Shown: one piece after another, positions 7,361-15,119 of the stretch
Numbering within the stretch: the stretch's first letter is position 1
Layout: every line of letters starts with the position of its first letter
DNA from: Haloarcula rubripromontorii
GTDB lineage: Archaea > Halobacteriota > Halobacteria > Halobacteriales > Haloarculaceae
Length of the DNA: 64,000 nt
Assembly (NCBI RefSeq): GCF_001280425.1
Contig: NZ_LIUF01000005.1
Span: 124,001-188,000 of the forward strand
Direction: 5' to 3'
Made by a program: the position numbers and the translations under genes
The notes under the pieces: model-generated
What the model saw: only the letters and a program-made list of their open reading frames with translations
The model's database searches: none
What the model was told of the DNA's origin: nothing

Positions 7361-7543
7361 AATCCATTCTATAACCAGTCCAATCGTTGTGACATCATAA
7401 TAATAGTGTTTTGATGTCAGCCATCAGTTAACCGAAAATAGATTATATTATACACCAATCTGGTAGCACATTTACTTGATTTATTTCACTTTCACCGAGG
7501 CGAGCGACCCCTTCTAGTATCAACTCGCGGATTTTCGTCGTGT
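7361..7543. promoter_or_regulatory. Divergent promoter region between cargo and virion operon
   Basis: This 183-bp AT-rich spacer separates the minus-strand cargo gene from the plus-strand structural operon. It holds TATA-like tracts at about 7440-7452 (GATTATATTATAC) and around 7480-7487. Composition switches from AT-rich to GC-rich at about 7495, just ahead of the 7544 ATG. No operator motif was recognised. Confidence 0.4.
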
Positions 7544-7915
7544 ATGGCAACTCAGGAAACGCCATCCTTCGACGATCTCGAACCGGTCGACAACAGCACT
7601 GACGACGACTACGATTCGGAGTGGATCGAACTCGAACCCGGCGAATCGGTCGTCGGTGAGATTCGTGACCTCTCGCCCAACTGCGGCAAGTACGACACGA
7701 CTGTCATCGAGCTGGCCCGCGGCATCGGCGACGTGGTCGCCATGTGGTCGAACGGCCAGATCGACAATGCCCTCGACGACAACGACCTCGGCGAGGGCGA
7801 TGTGGTCGGCATCAAGCACACCGAACAGACCAGCGTGTTCACGAACGAGGACGGCGAGGAACAGGAGTACGACATCTGGAAGGTCCGGGAACTCCCTGCC
7901 GGAGGGCCTGAATGA
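7544..7915 (+). CDS. Acidic OB-fold-like protein, first gene of the virion operon
   Basis: Encodes 123 aa, strongly acidic. A run of short strands with conserved glycines (GESVVGEIRDL, TTVIELARG, EGDVVGIKHTEQ, YDIWKVREL) resembles OB-fold single-stranded-DNA-binding-like proteins of phages and haloviruses. The stop overlaps the ATG of the following membrane protein (ATGA), so it belongs to the structural operon. Its position would suit a genome-binding or replication helper made with virion proteins. The fold call is by eye and tentative; the ORF itself is secure through composition and coupling. Confidence 0.72.
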   Translation: MATQETPSFDDLEPVDNSTDDDYDSEWIELEPGESVVGEIRDLSPNCGKYDTTVIELARGIGDVVAMWSNGQIDNALDDNDLGEGDVVGIKHTEQTSVFTNEDGEEQEYDIWKVRELPAGGPE

Positions 7916-8310
7916 GCTACCAGAACCGCGCGAGCGACATGGTGAGCGACTACATGAACATCCGGAGTCTGCCCGCGATGCTGTCGGTGGCATTCATCGC
8001 GGCCAGCCTCTACCAGTTCGGTGGTATCACCACTGTCGAACTCCCGTGGCTGTCGTACACGCTGACGACTCAGCACTCACTGGTGATCTCGCTCGGGGCC
8101 TTCGCTGCGGCGTTTGCCAGCTCCGAGACCAAGGAGTTCCAGTACTACGAGGACTGGGAGAAAGTCGCTATCGCGCTCGGCCCCGTGGTGATTCTCGGCA
8201 ACGAGTACATTCCACAGATCAACGACTTCCTGCTCTCCCTCGGTGACCCGCTTGGGATGCAGCTGGCGTTCATCGCCACGGTCGTCTCCTGGGGAGTGGC
8301 TGTTCAGTAA
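7912..8310 (+). CDS. VP3-like internal membrane protein of the virion
   Basis: Encodes 132 aa with four hydrophobic helices (about residues 20-37, 55-72, 84-98 and 113-131) and a short hydrophilic N terminus. Size, helix number and place directly before the spike gene match the internal membrane protein (VP3 type) of pleolipoviruses, which lies in the virion membrane facing inside. The gene overlaps the OB-like gene by 4 bp and is followed 39 bp later by the spike gene. Identification rests on topology and gene order rather than on residue matches. Confidence 0.78.
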   Translation: MSYQNRASDMVSDYMNIRSLPAMLSVAFIAASLYQFGGITTVELPWLSYTLTTQHSLVISLGAFAAAFASSETKEFQYYEDWEKVAIALGPVVILGNEYIPQINDFLLSLGDPLGMQLAFIATVVSWGVAVQ

Positions 8311-8349
8311 ACCGATGACTCGACGCTATTCTTTCGGAGGTGAACTACG

Positions 8350-10182
8350 ATGAGTCACGCACGCTCTATACTGCTGGCTGGCCTGCTCGTCCTGTCGGCA
8401 GTCGTTACTGGTGTCGGCCCCGCACTGGCACAGACATCCACGGACACCTACGCTCAGGAGTTCACGACTGGCCCGCACAAGGTCGAAATAGACCTCTCGA
8501 ACGTTACTACCGAAACAACGATCTCCGTGATTACCTCCGGGTCTCCGGCTGGTGATAACGTCACGATCATGAAGAAAACGGTATCAGCCAGTACCCCGTC
8601 AGCACACTTCCGCAACGCTGGCGCGTACGACACCTTCACCGTCCAAGTGGAAGGTGCTGATGCTGAACCCGGCTTCTCGAAAGGCGGCGTCACTGATGCA
8701 TGGACGCCTGGTGACTCCGGAAAGTTCCTCGGTGATACTGGTGGTGACGCCGATTTCAACTATGAACTAAACGAGCAGATCGGCGAATCGGTTATGCCTC
8801 AGGTTGTCCAGCTCGACCGGACCGGACTCCCCGGCAGCACGAAAGTTGATACCAGTGAAACGGATGCTGCACAGACCAAGGTGGATATCTATCAGTCCGC
8901 ACAGAACAGTCATGCGGCGTCTGAGGGGTTCCACACCACCTTAGATAACTACCTCTCGGACACGAAAACGCAGGCGCGTATCATCGGGAAGAACGCCTAC
9001 ATCAAGGCACTCAACAGCGGTGCCAGTAAGTCCGCAGCCAAGACTGAGGCAAAACAGGCAGTCGCAGACTACTACGCAACCAAGCAGGTCAACCTGATGA
9101 ATCAGTACGAGGTCGAAGCACAGAACTACGATTACCTGCACTCGGTGGCTGCAAACGAGTCAAATATCGCCTCCACGCTGGACGGGAATCAAGACACGTT
9201 CGTCGGCACACACCACACGCACCCGTATGTAGACGGTGGGACCATCGAGTACCAAGGGCTAAACTCGGTTAGCTACACACTCACCAACGGCAGTAGCCAC
9301 ACGTACCAAGCTCCGAAGGTGTTCGTTGAAGCTGGCTACGATAGCGGGGATAACATCAATCCGACGTTGACCGCGCACACGGCTCCGAGTTCTGTCGAAT
9401 CCTCGGCTGGCTCCGGTCGGTCAAGCGTCCATCTTGAGTCGCTGATGATCCGCGCACCAAACGACAACTATCAGAATCTCAAGATCGTCCGCTGGCAGGA
9501 GTTCAACAGGCTGAACTCCGACATCCAGAGTCAGAATAGCGAGGTCCAAGCCGACATGGATACGCTGGCTGAGAATACGTACAGTGCCTACCAGGCTGGC
9601 GAAATCAACAACAGCGATCTCGTCGACCCCTACGTACTCTCGAACCAGCAATCCGCAGGTGAGGACTTCCAGGGCTGGGCCGCCGCACAGCTCACACTGA
9701 TGGGTACGAACTCCCCTGAGAACTTCGACCAGATCGGGAGCTTCAACGTAACCACTGGAGACGGTACGCAGTACGAAGGTGTCCTGTTCTCTCAGGAGAA
9801 TCCTGCGAGCGGGCAGTTCGAGACCGGGACCACCTACAACACATCCAACATCGGCGGCACGCAGTATGTCGTTACCAGTGACCGAATCGTGGAACTGGAT
9901 GGTGAGTTTACCATCGATAGCATCTCAACGCAGGACGGCCGGACCGTCCAGAACGTCACTATCCAGAAGACCACCTATGAGACGACCAACGTAACCGAAC
10001 TCAAACAACAGTACGAGGATCTGGCGCGGAAGCGAGCGGAGATCGAGGCGCGTGAGCAGAACCTCCGTGGCTCGGCTGGCGGTGGCCTGCTCGGTGGCTC
10101 GTCCAGCTCACTCGTGCTGGCACTCATTGGTGTTGGCGCACTGTACGCCGTGAGCCAGCGCCGGTCCGGAGGGAAGTACTGA
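8350..10182 (+). CDS. VP4-like spike protein, secreted and membrane-anchored
   Basis: Encodes 610 aa. It has a Sec signal peptide (hydrophobic residues 7-24, then PALAQ), a large Ser/Thr/Asn-rich ectodomain with many N-glycosylation sequons, a C-terminal coiled coil (LKQQYEDLARKRAEIEAREQ), a Gly/Ser linker and a final membrane helix followed by RRSGGKY. This is the layout of the pleolipovirus spike, the receptor-binding and fusion protein held in the envelope by its C terminus. The start is supported by a full Shine-Dalgarno GGAGGTGA (8336-8343) six bases upstream, which suits high expression. Its stop overlaps the next small gene. Confidence 0.85.
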   Translation: MSHARSILLAGLLVLSAVVTGVGPALAQTSTDTYAQEFTTGPHKVEIDLSNVTTETTISVITSGSPAGDNVTIMKKTVSASTPSAHFRNAGAYDTFTVQVEGADAEPGFSKGGVTDAWTPGDSGKFLGDTGGDADFNYELNEQIGESVMPQVVQLDRTGLPGSTKVDTSETDAAQTKVDIYQSAQNSHAASEGFHTTLDNYLSDTKTQARIIGKNAYIKALNSGASKSAAKTEAKQAVADYYATKQVNLMNQYEVEAQNYDYLHSVAANESNIASTLDGNQDTFVGTHHTHPYVDGGTIEYQGLNSVSYTLTNGSSHTYQAPKVFVEAGYDSGDNINPTLTAHTAPSSVESSAGSGRSSVHLESLMIRAPNDNYQNLKIVRWQEFNRLNSDIQSQNSEVQADMDTLAENTYSAYQAGEINNSDLVDPYVLSNQQSAGEDFQGWAAAQLTLMGTNSPENFDQIGSFNVTTGDGTQYEGVLFSQENPASGQFETGTTYNTSNIGGTQYVVTSDRIVELDGEFTIDSISTQDGRTVQNVTIQKTTYETTNVTELKQQYEDLARKRAEIEAREQNLRGSAGGGLLGGSSSSLVLALIGVGALYAVSQRRSGGKY

Positions 10183-10343
10183 TGGTCTACTGGTTGGCTC
10201 TGAAACCCGTTCCCCGAGACGTTTGGCTGGTGCTACTCGCACTCGTTGCACTCCAACTCTCGGGGGCCGTCGACGTGATCGGGCCGGCCATTGATATGTT
10301 GTCGTCTTGGCTCCCAGAACCGTCGCTCGACTGGTTCTGGTGA
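10182..10343 (+). CDS. Small membrane protein, 53 aa, between spike and ORF6-like gene
   Basis: Reads from ATG 10182-10184, overlapping the spike stop (TGATG), to TGA 10341-10343. The product has one hydrophobic helix (DVWLVLLALVALQLSGAV) and a Trp-rich C terminus ending DWFW. The tight coupling to the spike gene and the clear helix argue for a real gene, and short membrane ORFs follow the spike in pleolipovirus genomes. Its role is unknown; a small virion or assembly protein is possible. Confidence 0.62.
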   Translation: MVYWLALKPVPRDVWLVLLALVALQLSGAVDVIGPAIDMLSSWLPEPSLDWFW

Positions 10344-10364
10344 CCCACGCTCGGATTTTCGATC

Positions 10365-10919
10365 ATGAACGCACGTACGCCTATACTCCTGATACTGATC
10401 GTTAGCTGTATCGCCCTCGCTGCACCGGCAGCAGCGCAAGAAACAAAGAACGAGACGGCGACCTCGACAAACGTCTCTGCGCCGGACGGCGCACCCAGTG
10501 ATGTCGAACTCGTCGTTGACGAGAATGTCGTCGTCACAGATTATCGCCACGAGGACGGCCAGATGGTGATCGACTTCTGGTCGGATGAGTACAAGGTCAT
10601 CAGTGTTGCCCCGCAGGTTGACACCGGATCGGAAGCCGGTAGTGTCTCATTCCGTGCGGCTGTCGTCGACGCCGATACAAAGACAACTGTTCGAGTGCCA
10701 TCGAGCGGCGGCGTCACACTCTGGACTGAGCAATCAATCGAACAGCAACGGTTCCACTACCTCCGCAAGCCCAATTCGTTCATCATCACCGGCCCGTGGA
10801 GTGGTGAGGACGTTCGTAACGCTGCACTCGGCAGTGCGCTCGGTGTCGTGATTGCGGTCCTGTACGAAGCCGTCTCCGCAAAGATTGGCTCTGCCCAACG
10901 AGGTGAGCGACTGGCATGA
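10365..10919 (+). CDS. Secreted/membrane protein of the virion operon
   Basis: Encodes 184 aa. An N-terminal signal peptide (hydrophobic residues 5-22, then APAAAQ) is followed by a Thr-rich stretch and a beta-rich external domain. A C-terminal hydrophobic helix (LGSALGVVIAVLYEAV) anchors it, with a short basic tail. Its stop overlaps the next ATG (ATGA). It occupies the place of the conserved small ORF between spike and ATPase in pleolipoviruses, where the gene product has no known function. It may be a minor envelope protein. Confidence 0.72.
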   Translation: MNARTPILLILIVSCIALAAPAAAQETKNETATSTNVSAPDGAPSDVELVVDENVVVTDYRHEDGQMVIDFWSDEYKVISVAPQVDTGSEAGSVSFRAAVVDADTKTTVRVPSSGGVTLWTEQSIEQQRFHYLRKPNSFIITGPWSGEDVRNAALGSALGVVIAVLYEAVSAKIGSAQRGERLA

Positions 10920-11749
10920 GTGACGATCAGGACAACCCCGATCTCGACCGCGACGAGATGGCGCACAACGCTGACCCCGGCCCCGATCACAGTCGGACCT
11001 ACCGACTGTTCCGCTGGTTCACGGAGAACCTGTTGCTCATAGCCTCTGGTGTCGGTATCGTTCTGTTCGTCATCGCGTCGATTCTCGGCTACGAACTCCC
11101 CCGAAGCCTGCGGCTAATCGGCCTCTGTGCGCTCGTGACGATTCCGCTGGTCGGACGACCGACGGGCAAGAAGGTCCGGTCGCTGCTCTGGGACCCGAAT
11201 TACGTCTGGCTCGTCGATATCGATGCCCGCCACACGAAAGGCGGAATCTTTCGCACTCCTGGACAACGGTTTCGTGAGTGGTCCGTCGAGGACGGCCAAC
11301 TCGACTGGGTGAGTCCGAACCTCGCGTTCGGCAAGAACGTCAATCTCGAAAATCAGACCATCGATGGCTGCTGGCGTGGCACGCTTTCCGACCGGGAGCT
11401 AATGCGAACGCTCCAAGCGGTCGAAGAGTGTCGCGGCCAGCTCGAAGCCGACGCCAAGCGTGGCTTCGCCATCGAAGCTCAGGCGTTCACTATTATCCGT
11501 AACGCCACCAGAAAGGCGGTTCTCCGCATCGTCTCAACCTTCGAGCGGGGCACACTACCCGATGAAGGTGATGGGCTAACCGACGAGATTGATTCGGCCA
11601 TCGAACAGTTCGGGCTCGACCGGAAGATTCGAGACACAGAGGACGACGAGTCTCCAGAGTCGGATGTTCCGGGCGTTCGTGTCGACCTTGACCAAGACCT
11701 CGCCGATCTTGCTGGTGCTGGCGACGGAGGTGTTTCAGCTGATGATTGA
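10916..11749 (+). CDS. Membrane protein with cytoplasmic domain, conserved pleolipovirus position
   Basis: Encodes 277 aa. After an acidic N terminus, two close hydrophobic helices (about residues 40-59 and 63-80) are followed by a soluble domain of about 190 residues with WSVEDG and WRGTL motifs, a helical region and an acidic C terminus. The gene overlaps both neighbours (ATGA before, 8 bp after). Pleolipovirus genomes carry a membrane protein of this type between spike and ATPase. It is probably involved in assembly or as a minor virion component; there is no enzyme signature. Confidence 0.72.
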   Translation: MSDDQDNPDLDRDEMAHNADPGPDHSRTYRLFRWFTENLLLIASGVGIVLFVIASILGYELPRSLRLIGLCALVTIPLVGRPTGKKVRSLLWDPNYVWLVDIDARHTKGGIFRTPGQRFREWSVEDGQLDWVSPNLAFGKNVNLENQTIDGCWRGTLSDRELMRTLQAVEECRGQLEADAKRGFAIEAQAFTIIRNATRKAVLRIVSTFERGTLPDEGDGLTDEIDSAIEQFGLDRKIRDTEDDESPESDVPGVRVDLDQDLADLAGAGDGGVSADD

Positions 11750-12038
11750 ACTCAACCTAACTCATCGCGAGAAGAGTATCGTCGTGGTGACTGCTGCCGT
11801 GACGTTCGTCGCTGGCTACTGGGCTGGCCTGTGGGCAGTCCCACCACAAGCGCTCGATGTGCCAGTCGACGTATCGTATCGGGCGGGTGAACAGGTGTAC
11901 CACGCTGCTTACCGTCCTGTTCCCGATCATCTCCCTGTGCTGTCGGTGGCGCTTCCACTGCTCAGCTTCGCCTACGCGTTTCGGGATGAGCTCGTTGAGG
12001 ACAGTTCTGAGTCTGTTGAGGTGCCTGCCGATGACTGA
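11742..12038 (+). CDS. Small two-helix membrane protein before the ATPase
   Basis: Encodes 98 aa from ATG 11742, which overlaps the previous stop, to TGA 12036-12038, which overlaps the ATPase start. Two hydrophobic helices (about residues 13-32 and 66-82) flank a polar loop and the C terminus is acidic. A longer upstream reading frame exists (from 11589), but it lies wholly inside the previous gene, so the coupled ATG is preferred. Its position, and overlap on both sides, mark it as part of the virion/packaging operon. Function unknown. Confidence 0.7.
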   Translation: MIELNLTHREKSIVVVTAAVTFVAGYWAGLWAVPPQALDVPVDVSYRAGEQVYHAAYRPVPDHLPVLSVALPLLSFAYAFRDELVEDSSESVEVPADD

Positions 12039-13020
12039 TTCAGACGAGAGACTGCTGACGGCGGCCAAACTCAACGAGGTCGTATCTGGGAGTCTCGACG
12101 GCGGTGAGTCTCTGCACGAGCATACCGGCGTCGTGGCTGACGACGGTGACCACGCGACCCTGTCGTTCGTCTCCTCACTCTTCGACACTGGCGCGGAGGT
12201 TGACGGTTCTCGGACCTTCGGACAGACTACCCTTTCCGACGTTCTCCAGTCCAAGTACCGGACTGAAGCGGCTACCCGTGCCATCGAGAACGGCAACGGC
12301 TCACTGGCTTCATATCTCGTCGGCATCACTGAACAGGAACTCGACGCTTCGTCGCTGACGGTGACCGCTCGCCTGATGGATCGGCTCGACGCTGACGGGA
12401 CGCTGACGACGGTTCTCGCTGCGGGCCGACCCAACACAGGCAAGACGAACACGATGTTCCTGCTCGCCTCGGACATGGCCCGCGCCGTGTGGGACGACGT
12501 GCTGGTAATCTCGAACTCCAAGACGTGGGAAGGTGCTGACCGCTACGTCTCTTCGATGCACGAGCTGATGCTGCTCCTCGTCGAGAACCGTGACGTTCCG
12601 AAAACGTTCGTCCTTGACGAAGCCAGCCGGTACATGGATGCTCGTGTCTATAGCCGTGAGGTCAGTACGCAGTACGCCCCTGCGCTGAAGGCCATGAGCA
12701 AACTCGGCGTCGAGGTCGTCGGTGCGGTCGGTCACACCGGGAAAGACGTCGTTCCCGAATGCAAGCGTCTGACCAATCTGGCCTTCTGGAAATCAGCTCC
12801 GGATGTCGTCGAGTTCTACACAAACTGGGATGGTGACGCTGATCGGCCTGATACCCCGCTATTCGATGCTGACCTGACCAATCTCGAACCGACTCTGCAC
12901 GGCTACGATCCTGACGACGTAGCGTCTTGGAAGTGGGATCTCGATCCCGACGTGTGGCATGGCTTCGACGACTGGAATCACTTCGGCGACCGTCTAGAAG
13001 AACTCGGTCCGACGACGTAG
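12031..13020 (+). CDS. P-loop ATPase, VP8-like
   Basis: Encodes 329 aa. Walker A is GRPNTGKTN (residues 132-140) and Walker B is TFVLDEASR (Asp196, Glu197). The core resembles the predicted ATPases of pleolipoviruses (VP8 type), which are thought to act in genome handling or virion assembly. I chose ATG 12031 because it overlaps the stop of the preceding gene; the upstream extension of the frame to 11857 runs antisense-like through that gene and has no support. It is the last gene of the structural operon and is followed by GC-rich hairpins. Confidence 0.83.
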   Translation: MTDSDERLLTAAKLNEVVSGSLDGGESLHEHTGVVADDGDHATLSFVSSLFDTGAEVDGSRTFGQTTLSDVLQSKYRTEAATRAIENGNGSLASYLVGITEQELDASSLTVTARLMDRLDADGTLTTVLAAGRPNTGKTNTMFLLASDMARAVWDDVLVISNSKTWEGADRYVSSMHELMLLLVENRDVPKTFVLDEASRYMDARVYSREVSTQYAPALKAMSKLGVEVVGAVGHTGKDVVPECKRLTNLAFWKSAPDVVEFYTNWDGDADRPDTPLFDADLTNLEPTLHGYDPDDVASWKWDLDPDVWHGFDDWNHFGDRLEELGPTT

Positions 13021-13253
13021 CCGACGACCTCCTCGATCACGTCGCCCACCAACCCACCGACCCACCGCTTTCAGTGGTTGGGTGCGTTTTCTCTGCAGAT
13101 TACTCTAACATCACAAGCGAGCGGCGACGCGAAGCGCCCCCCTCACATGGGGGGCCGAGCGAGCCCGTGAGCGCACGCCCCCGAGCGGAGCGACGGGGGC
13201 AATCCCGGTGCGAAAGCCCGGTCGAAGACCCGGAACGTAAGTGTGATCTCCGC
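13021..13253. other. Intergenic region with two GC-rich hairpins
   Basis: Two perfect 7-bp stems lie here: GCCCCCC/GGGGGGC (13136-13142 and 13149-13155, loop TCACAT) and GCCCCCG/CGGGGGC (13177-13183 and 13194-13200, 10-nt loop). Between and after are short AGCG- and CCGG-rich repeats. The site lies between the convergent ATPase and nuclease genes, so a bidirectional terminator is the simplest reading; an origin-like structure for the Rep is an alternative. No ORF is supported. Confidence 0.45.
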
Positions 13254-14267
13254 TCAGTAGTCGTCTATATCAACGAACTTCAACTCTTTTTCTGGGTACT
13301 GGTATGTAGATAGGTCCTCGTCCTCACAGTACTCGCTTAGGTTGGCTGGAGCGACTTCATCCCCTTTCGGCCCCTCATATACCACAGTGACATCGTATCC
13401 ATCTACCTCCACCACGACTGCCAAGTTCGGATCGTCATGTGAGGACTTGATAACATAGTCTCCCACTGTATAGGGATTCTCTGCGAATTTCAGATTCTCG
13501 TGCTTGTAAGTATAGAGGCTGACATTTTGGTCGTCGCAATATGAGGATAGGAGTGCTGGTGAGATATCGCGCCAATCACCAGGTCCCTCGTCCAACGAAC
13601 TCGGGAAGGCCACTCGCACGGCTTCGCCATCGAGTTCTTGCCCGTACAACTCGACCTGTGTCTCCGGAGGAAGAACCTCAACAACGACTCCCACAGATGC
13701 ATCCTCATCTTCGCGCTTCTCAACGCGATCTCCTGGCTGGAACGGATTCTGCGGTTTCTGGTTCATGTTTGCCGTGTTCGGCCCGAGATTCCGCAGGTCG
13801 TTCATCGGCCTTGATGCCAGATGTTCGAGTTTATCCGGCGAGTTCCCTGAGAACTGTTCCTCAGTCTCGACTTTCGATTTCAGCGTCTCAACGTGCTCCC
13901 AGCCGAGTAGAATCAGACTATCTTCGTTGTCACGGTGCCAGACCATGACAATGATGTCATCCTCTGAATCTTTCTCAACGAGCGTTTCAGGGAGAAATGC
14001 CGACACGTCGCGAGAGGTTTTCACGTCTACCTCGTAGCCGAAGACATCAAAATCGTGGCCGGAGAAACTTTCGGGGTTGCAGCGCCGCATAGCTTCTTCA
14101 TTCTCCCACTCCCACATCTCAGCTGGAAGGTATTCACGGCAGAACTGTTCGAACGCTATTTCTCCGAGGTTACCGATTCGCTTCCCATCAACGTCGTCTG
14201 CTCCCTGCTTGATCGCTTGGTGGTGGGCACGGTCTTGGTCAACCTCATCAGGGCAGAATTGATACAC
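13254..14267 (-). CDS. PD-(D/E)XK-like nuclease domain fused to two barrel repeats
   Basis: Encodes 337 aa. Residues 30-90 read GNLGEIAFEQF with Glu36, then HDFDV with Asp72 and Asp74, then YEVDVKTS with Asp81 and Lys83: the order Glu, Asp, (D/E)xK of PD-(D/E)XK restriction-type nucleases. After a middle helical region, the C-terminal half holds two tandem copies of about 70 residues, each starting with PGDRV or VGDYV, a VVVEV strand and ending in a Y-C-(D/E)2 and LKF segment; these look like small SH3/KOW-type barrels. The gene sits beside the repressors in the provirus. It may be defence, host takeover or DNA processing; the nuclease call is motif-based. Confidence 0.65.
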   Translation of the reverse strand: MYQFCPDEVDQDRAHHQAIKQGADDVDGKRIGNLGEIAFEQFCREYLPAEMWEWENEEAMRRCNPESFSGHDFDVFGYEVDVKTSRDVSAFLPETLVEKDSEDDIIVMVWHRDNEDSLILLGWEHVETLKSKVETEEQFSGNSPDKLEHLASRPMNDLRNLGPNTANMNQKPQNPFQPGDRVEKREDEDASVGVVVEVLPPETQVELYGQELDGEAVRVAFPSSLDEGPGDWRDISPALLSSYCDDQNVSLYTYKHENLKFAENPYTVGDYVIKSSHDDPNLAVVVEVDGYDVTVVYEGPKGDEVAPANLSEYCEDEDLSTYQYPEKELKFVDIDDY

Positions 14268-14310
14268 AACTCATTCAGTTGATTCAACCGCTAAGAAGAT
14301 TTCCCTTAAT

Positions 14311-14604
14311 TCACTCCATGAGTCGGGGATGGCGCGGGTGTGGATAGAGTTCAACATCGACCTCACCTTCTAAATACTGTTCACCTTCGGTAGTCAGTTC
14401 TACCAGATCCTGATCCTCTGTCAGAAAAGCCACGAGGTCAGCATCAGCCAGAACCCGACACCGGTCCTGTATCTGTGCTTCTGTTGCGTGAATACCGTTT
14501 TTCTTCGCCATCTGACTTGCTGTAGACCACGAATCGTCTCGCAGATGTTCAAGTATCCGGTCGTCGATACACTGCTGCCAACGGGCGGTCTTTCGTATCG
14601 TCAT
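14311..14604 (-). CDS. Winged-helix regulator, PhiH1-repressor-like (second of two)
   Basis: Encodes 97 aa from ATG 14604 (MTIRKTARWQQ). A WQQ...DDRILEHL opening, a helix-turn-helix around residues 20-55 and a wing ending in LTTEGEQYLEGE match the small winged-helix repressors typified by halovirus PhiH1 and common in haloarchaeal mobile elements. It lies 13 bp after its paralogue, so the two form one operon read toward the nuclease. The longer upstream extension overlaps the other gene out of frame and is rejected. Probably part of the lysogeny switch; inferred from family and place. Confidence 0.75.
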   Translation of the reverse strand: MTIRKTARWQQCIDDRILEHLRDDSWSTASQMAKKNGIHATEAQIQDRCRVLADADLVAFLTEDQDLVELTTEGEQYLEGEVDVELYPHPRHPRLME

Positions 14605-14617
14605 AGTGGAGGACTGT

Positions 14618-14941
14618 TTACACGTCGTTCGTTTCTGGCTCGGCTGGCGACGACGGCTCGGAAACACCCTTTTCGCTATCAATGTAGACACCCTCTTCGG
14701 CGTCGTATTCTTCGTCAAGGTACGCTTTCCCTTCCTCAGTAATCACGTAGGCTCCGTTGCCGACGTGAGTTAGAAGCCCATGCTCTGCGAGCTTCTTCAT
14801 CCGGCGGCCGATCTGGGTTCTCGAAACGCGGACTAACCCACTGTCATGGACTTCCTTGGGTGTCCCCGTACCCTCGTTCTCTCGCATCCATTCGAGGATA
14901 CGGTCGTCCCAGACACTCTGCCACGAACCCGATAAGCGCAT
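14618..14941 (-). CDS. Winged-helix regulator, PhiH1-repressor-like (first of two)
   Basis: Encodes 107 aa. It has the same plan as the following gene: SWQSVWDDRILEWMREN opening, HTH with SRTQIGRRMKKLAEHGLL, and a wing YVITEEGKAYLDEEY, then an acidic Ser/Pro/Glu-rich tail. The family includes the repressor of halovirus PhiH1 and binds operator DNA as a dimer. It is transcribed away from the integrase operon and its start faces the 178-bp divergent promoter region, the usual place for a lysogeny repressor. Two different members in tandem suggest a two-component switch or heterodimer. Confidence 0.8.
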   Translation of the reverse strand: MRLSGSWQSVWDDRILEWMRENEGTGTPKEVHDSGLVRVSRTQIGRRMKKLAEHGLLTHVGNGAYVITEEGKAYLDEEYDAEEGVYIDSEKGVSEPSSPAEPETNDV

Positions 14942-15119
14942 TTGAATAACGTATTCTACCCTTTCTACCTAATTCAGTCCTTTTCTACAATTACTTACCA
15001 ATTGGGCATATATAGCTGTTCGATACATTTATGCACTCTCCGAGTGACAGTGTAGCTGCGGGCCGCCCGTAGATGGCTCTTGGCCATCGAGAACCGGGCC
15101 GTGCTGGGACACGGCCCAG
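14942..15119. promoter_or_regulatory. Divergent promoter between repressors and integrase operon
   Basis: The left half is AT-rich with TATA-like tracts (CATATATAG at about 15008-15016; ATTCAAATG side for the repressor). The right half is GC-rich and holds an 8-bp hairpin, GGGCCGTG/CACGGCCC (15096-15103 and 15110-15117, 6-nt loop), ending 2 bp before the ATG at 15120. That hairpin could mask the start or be an operator. Confidence 0.45.
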
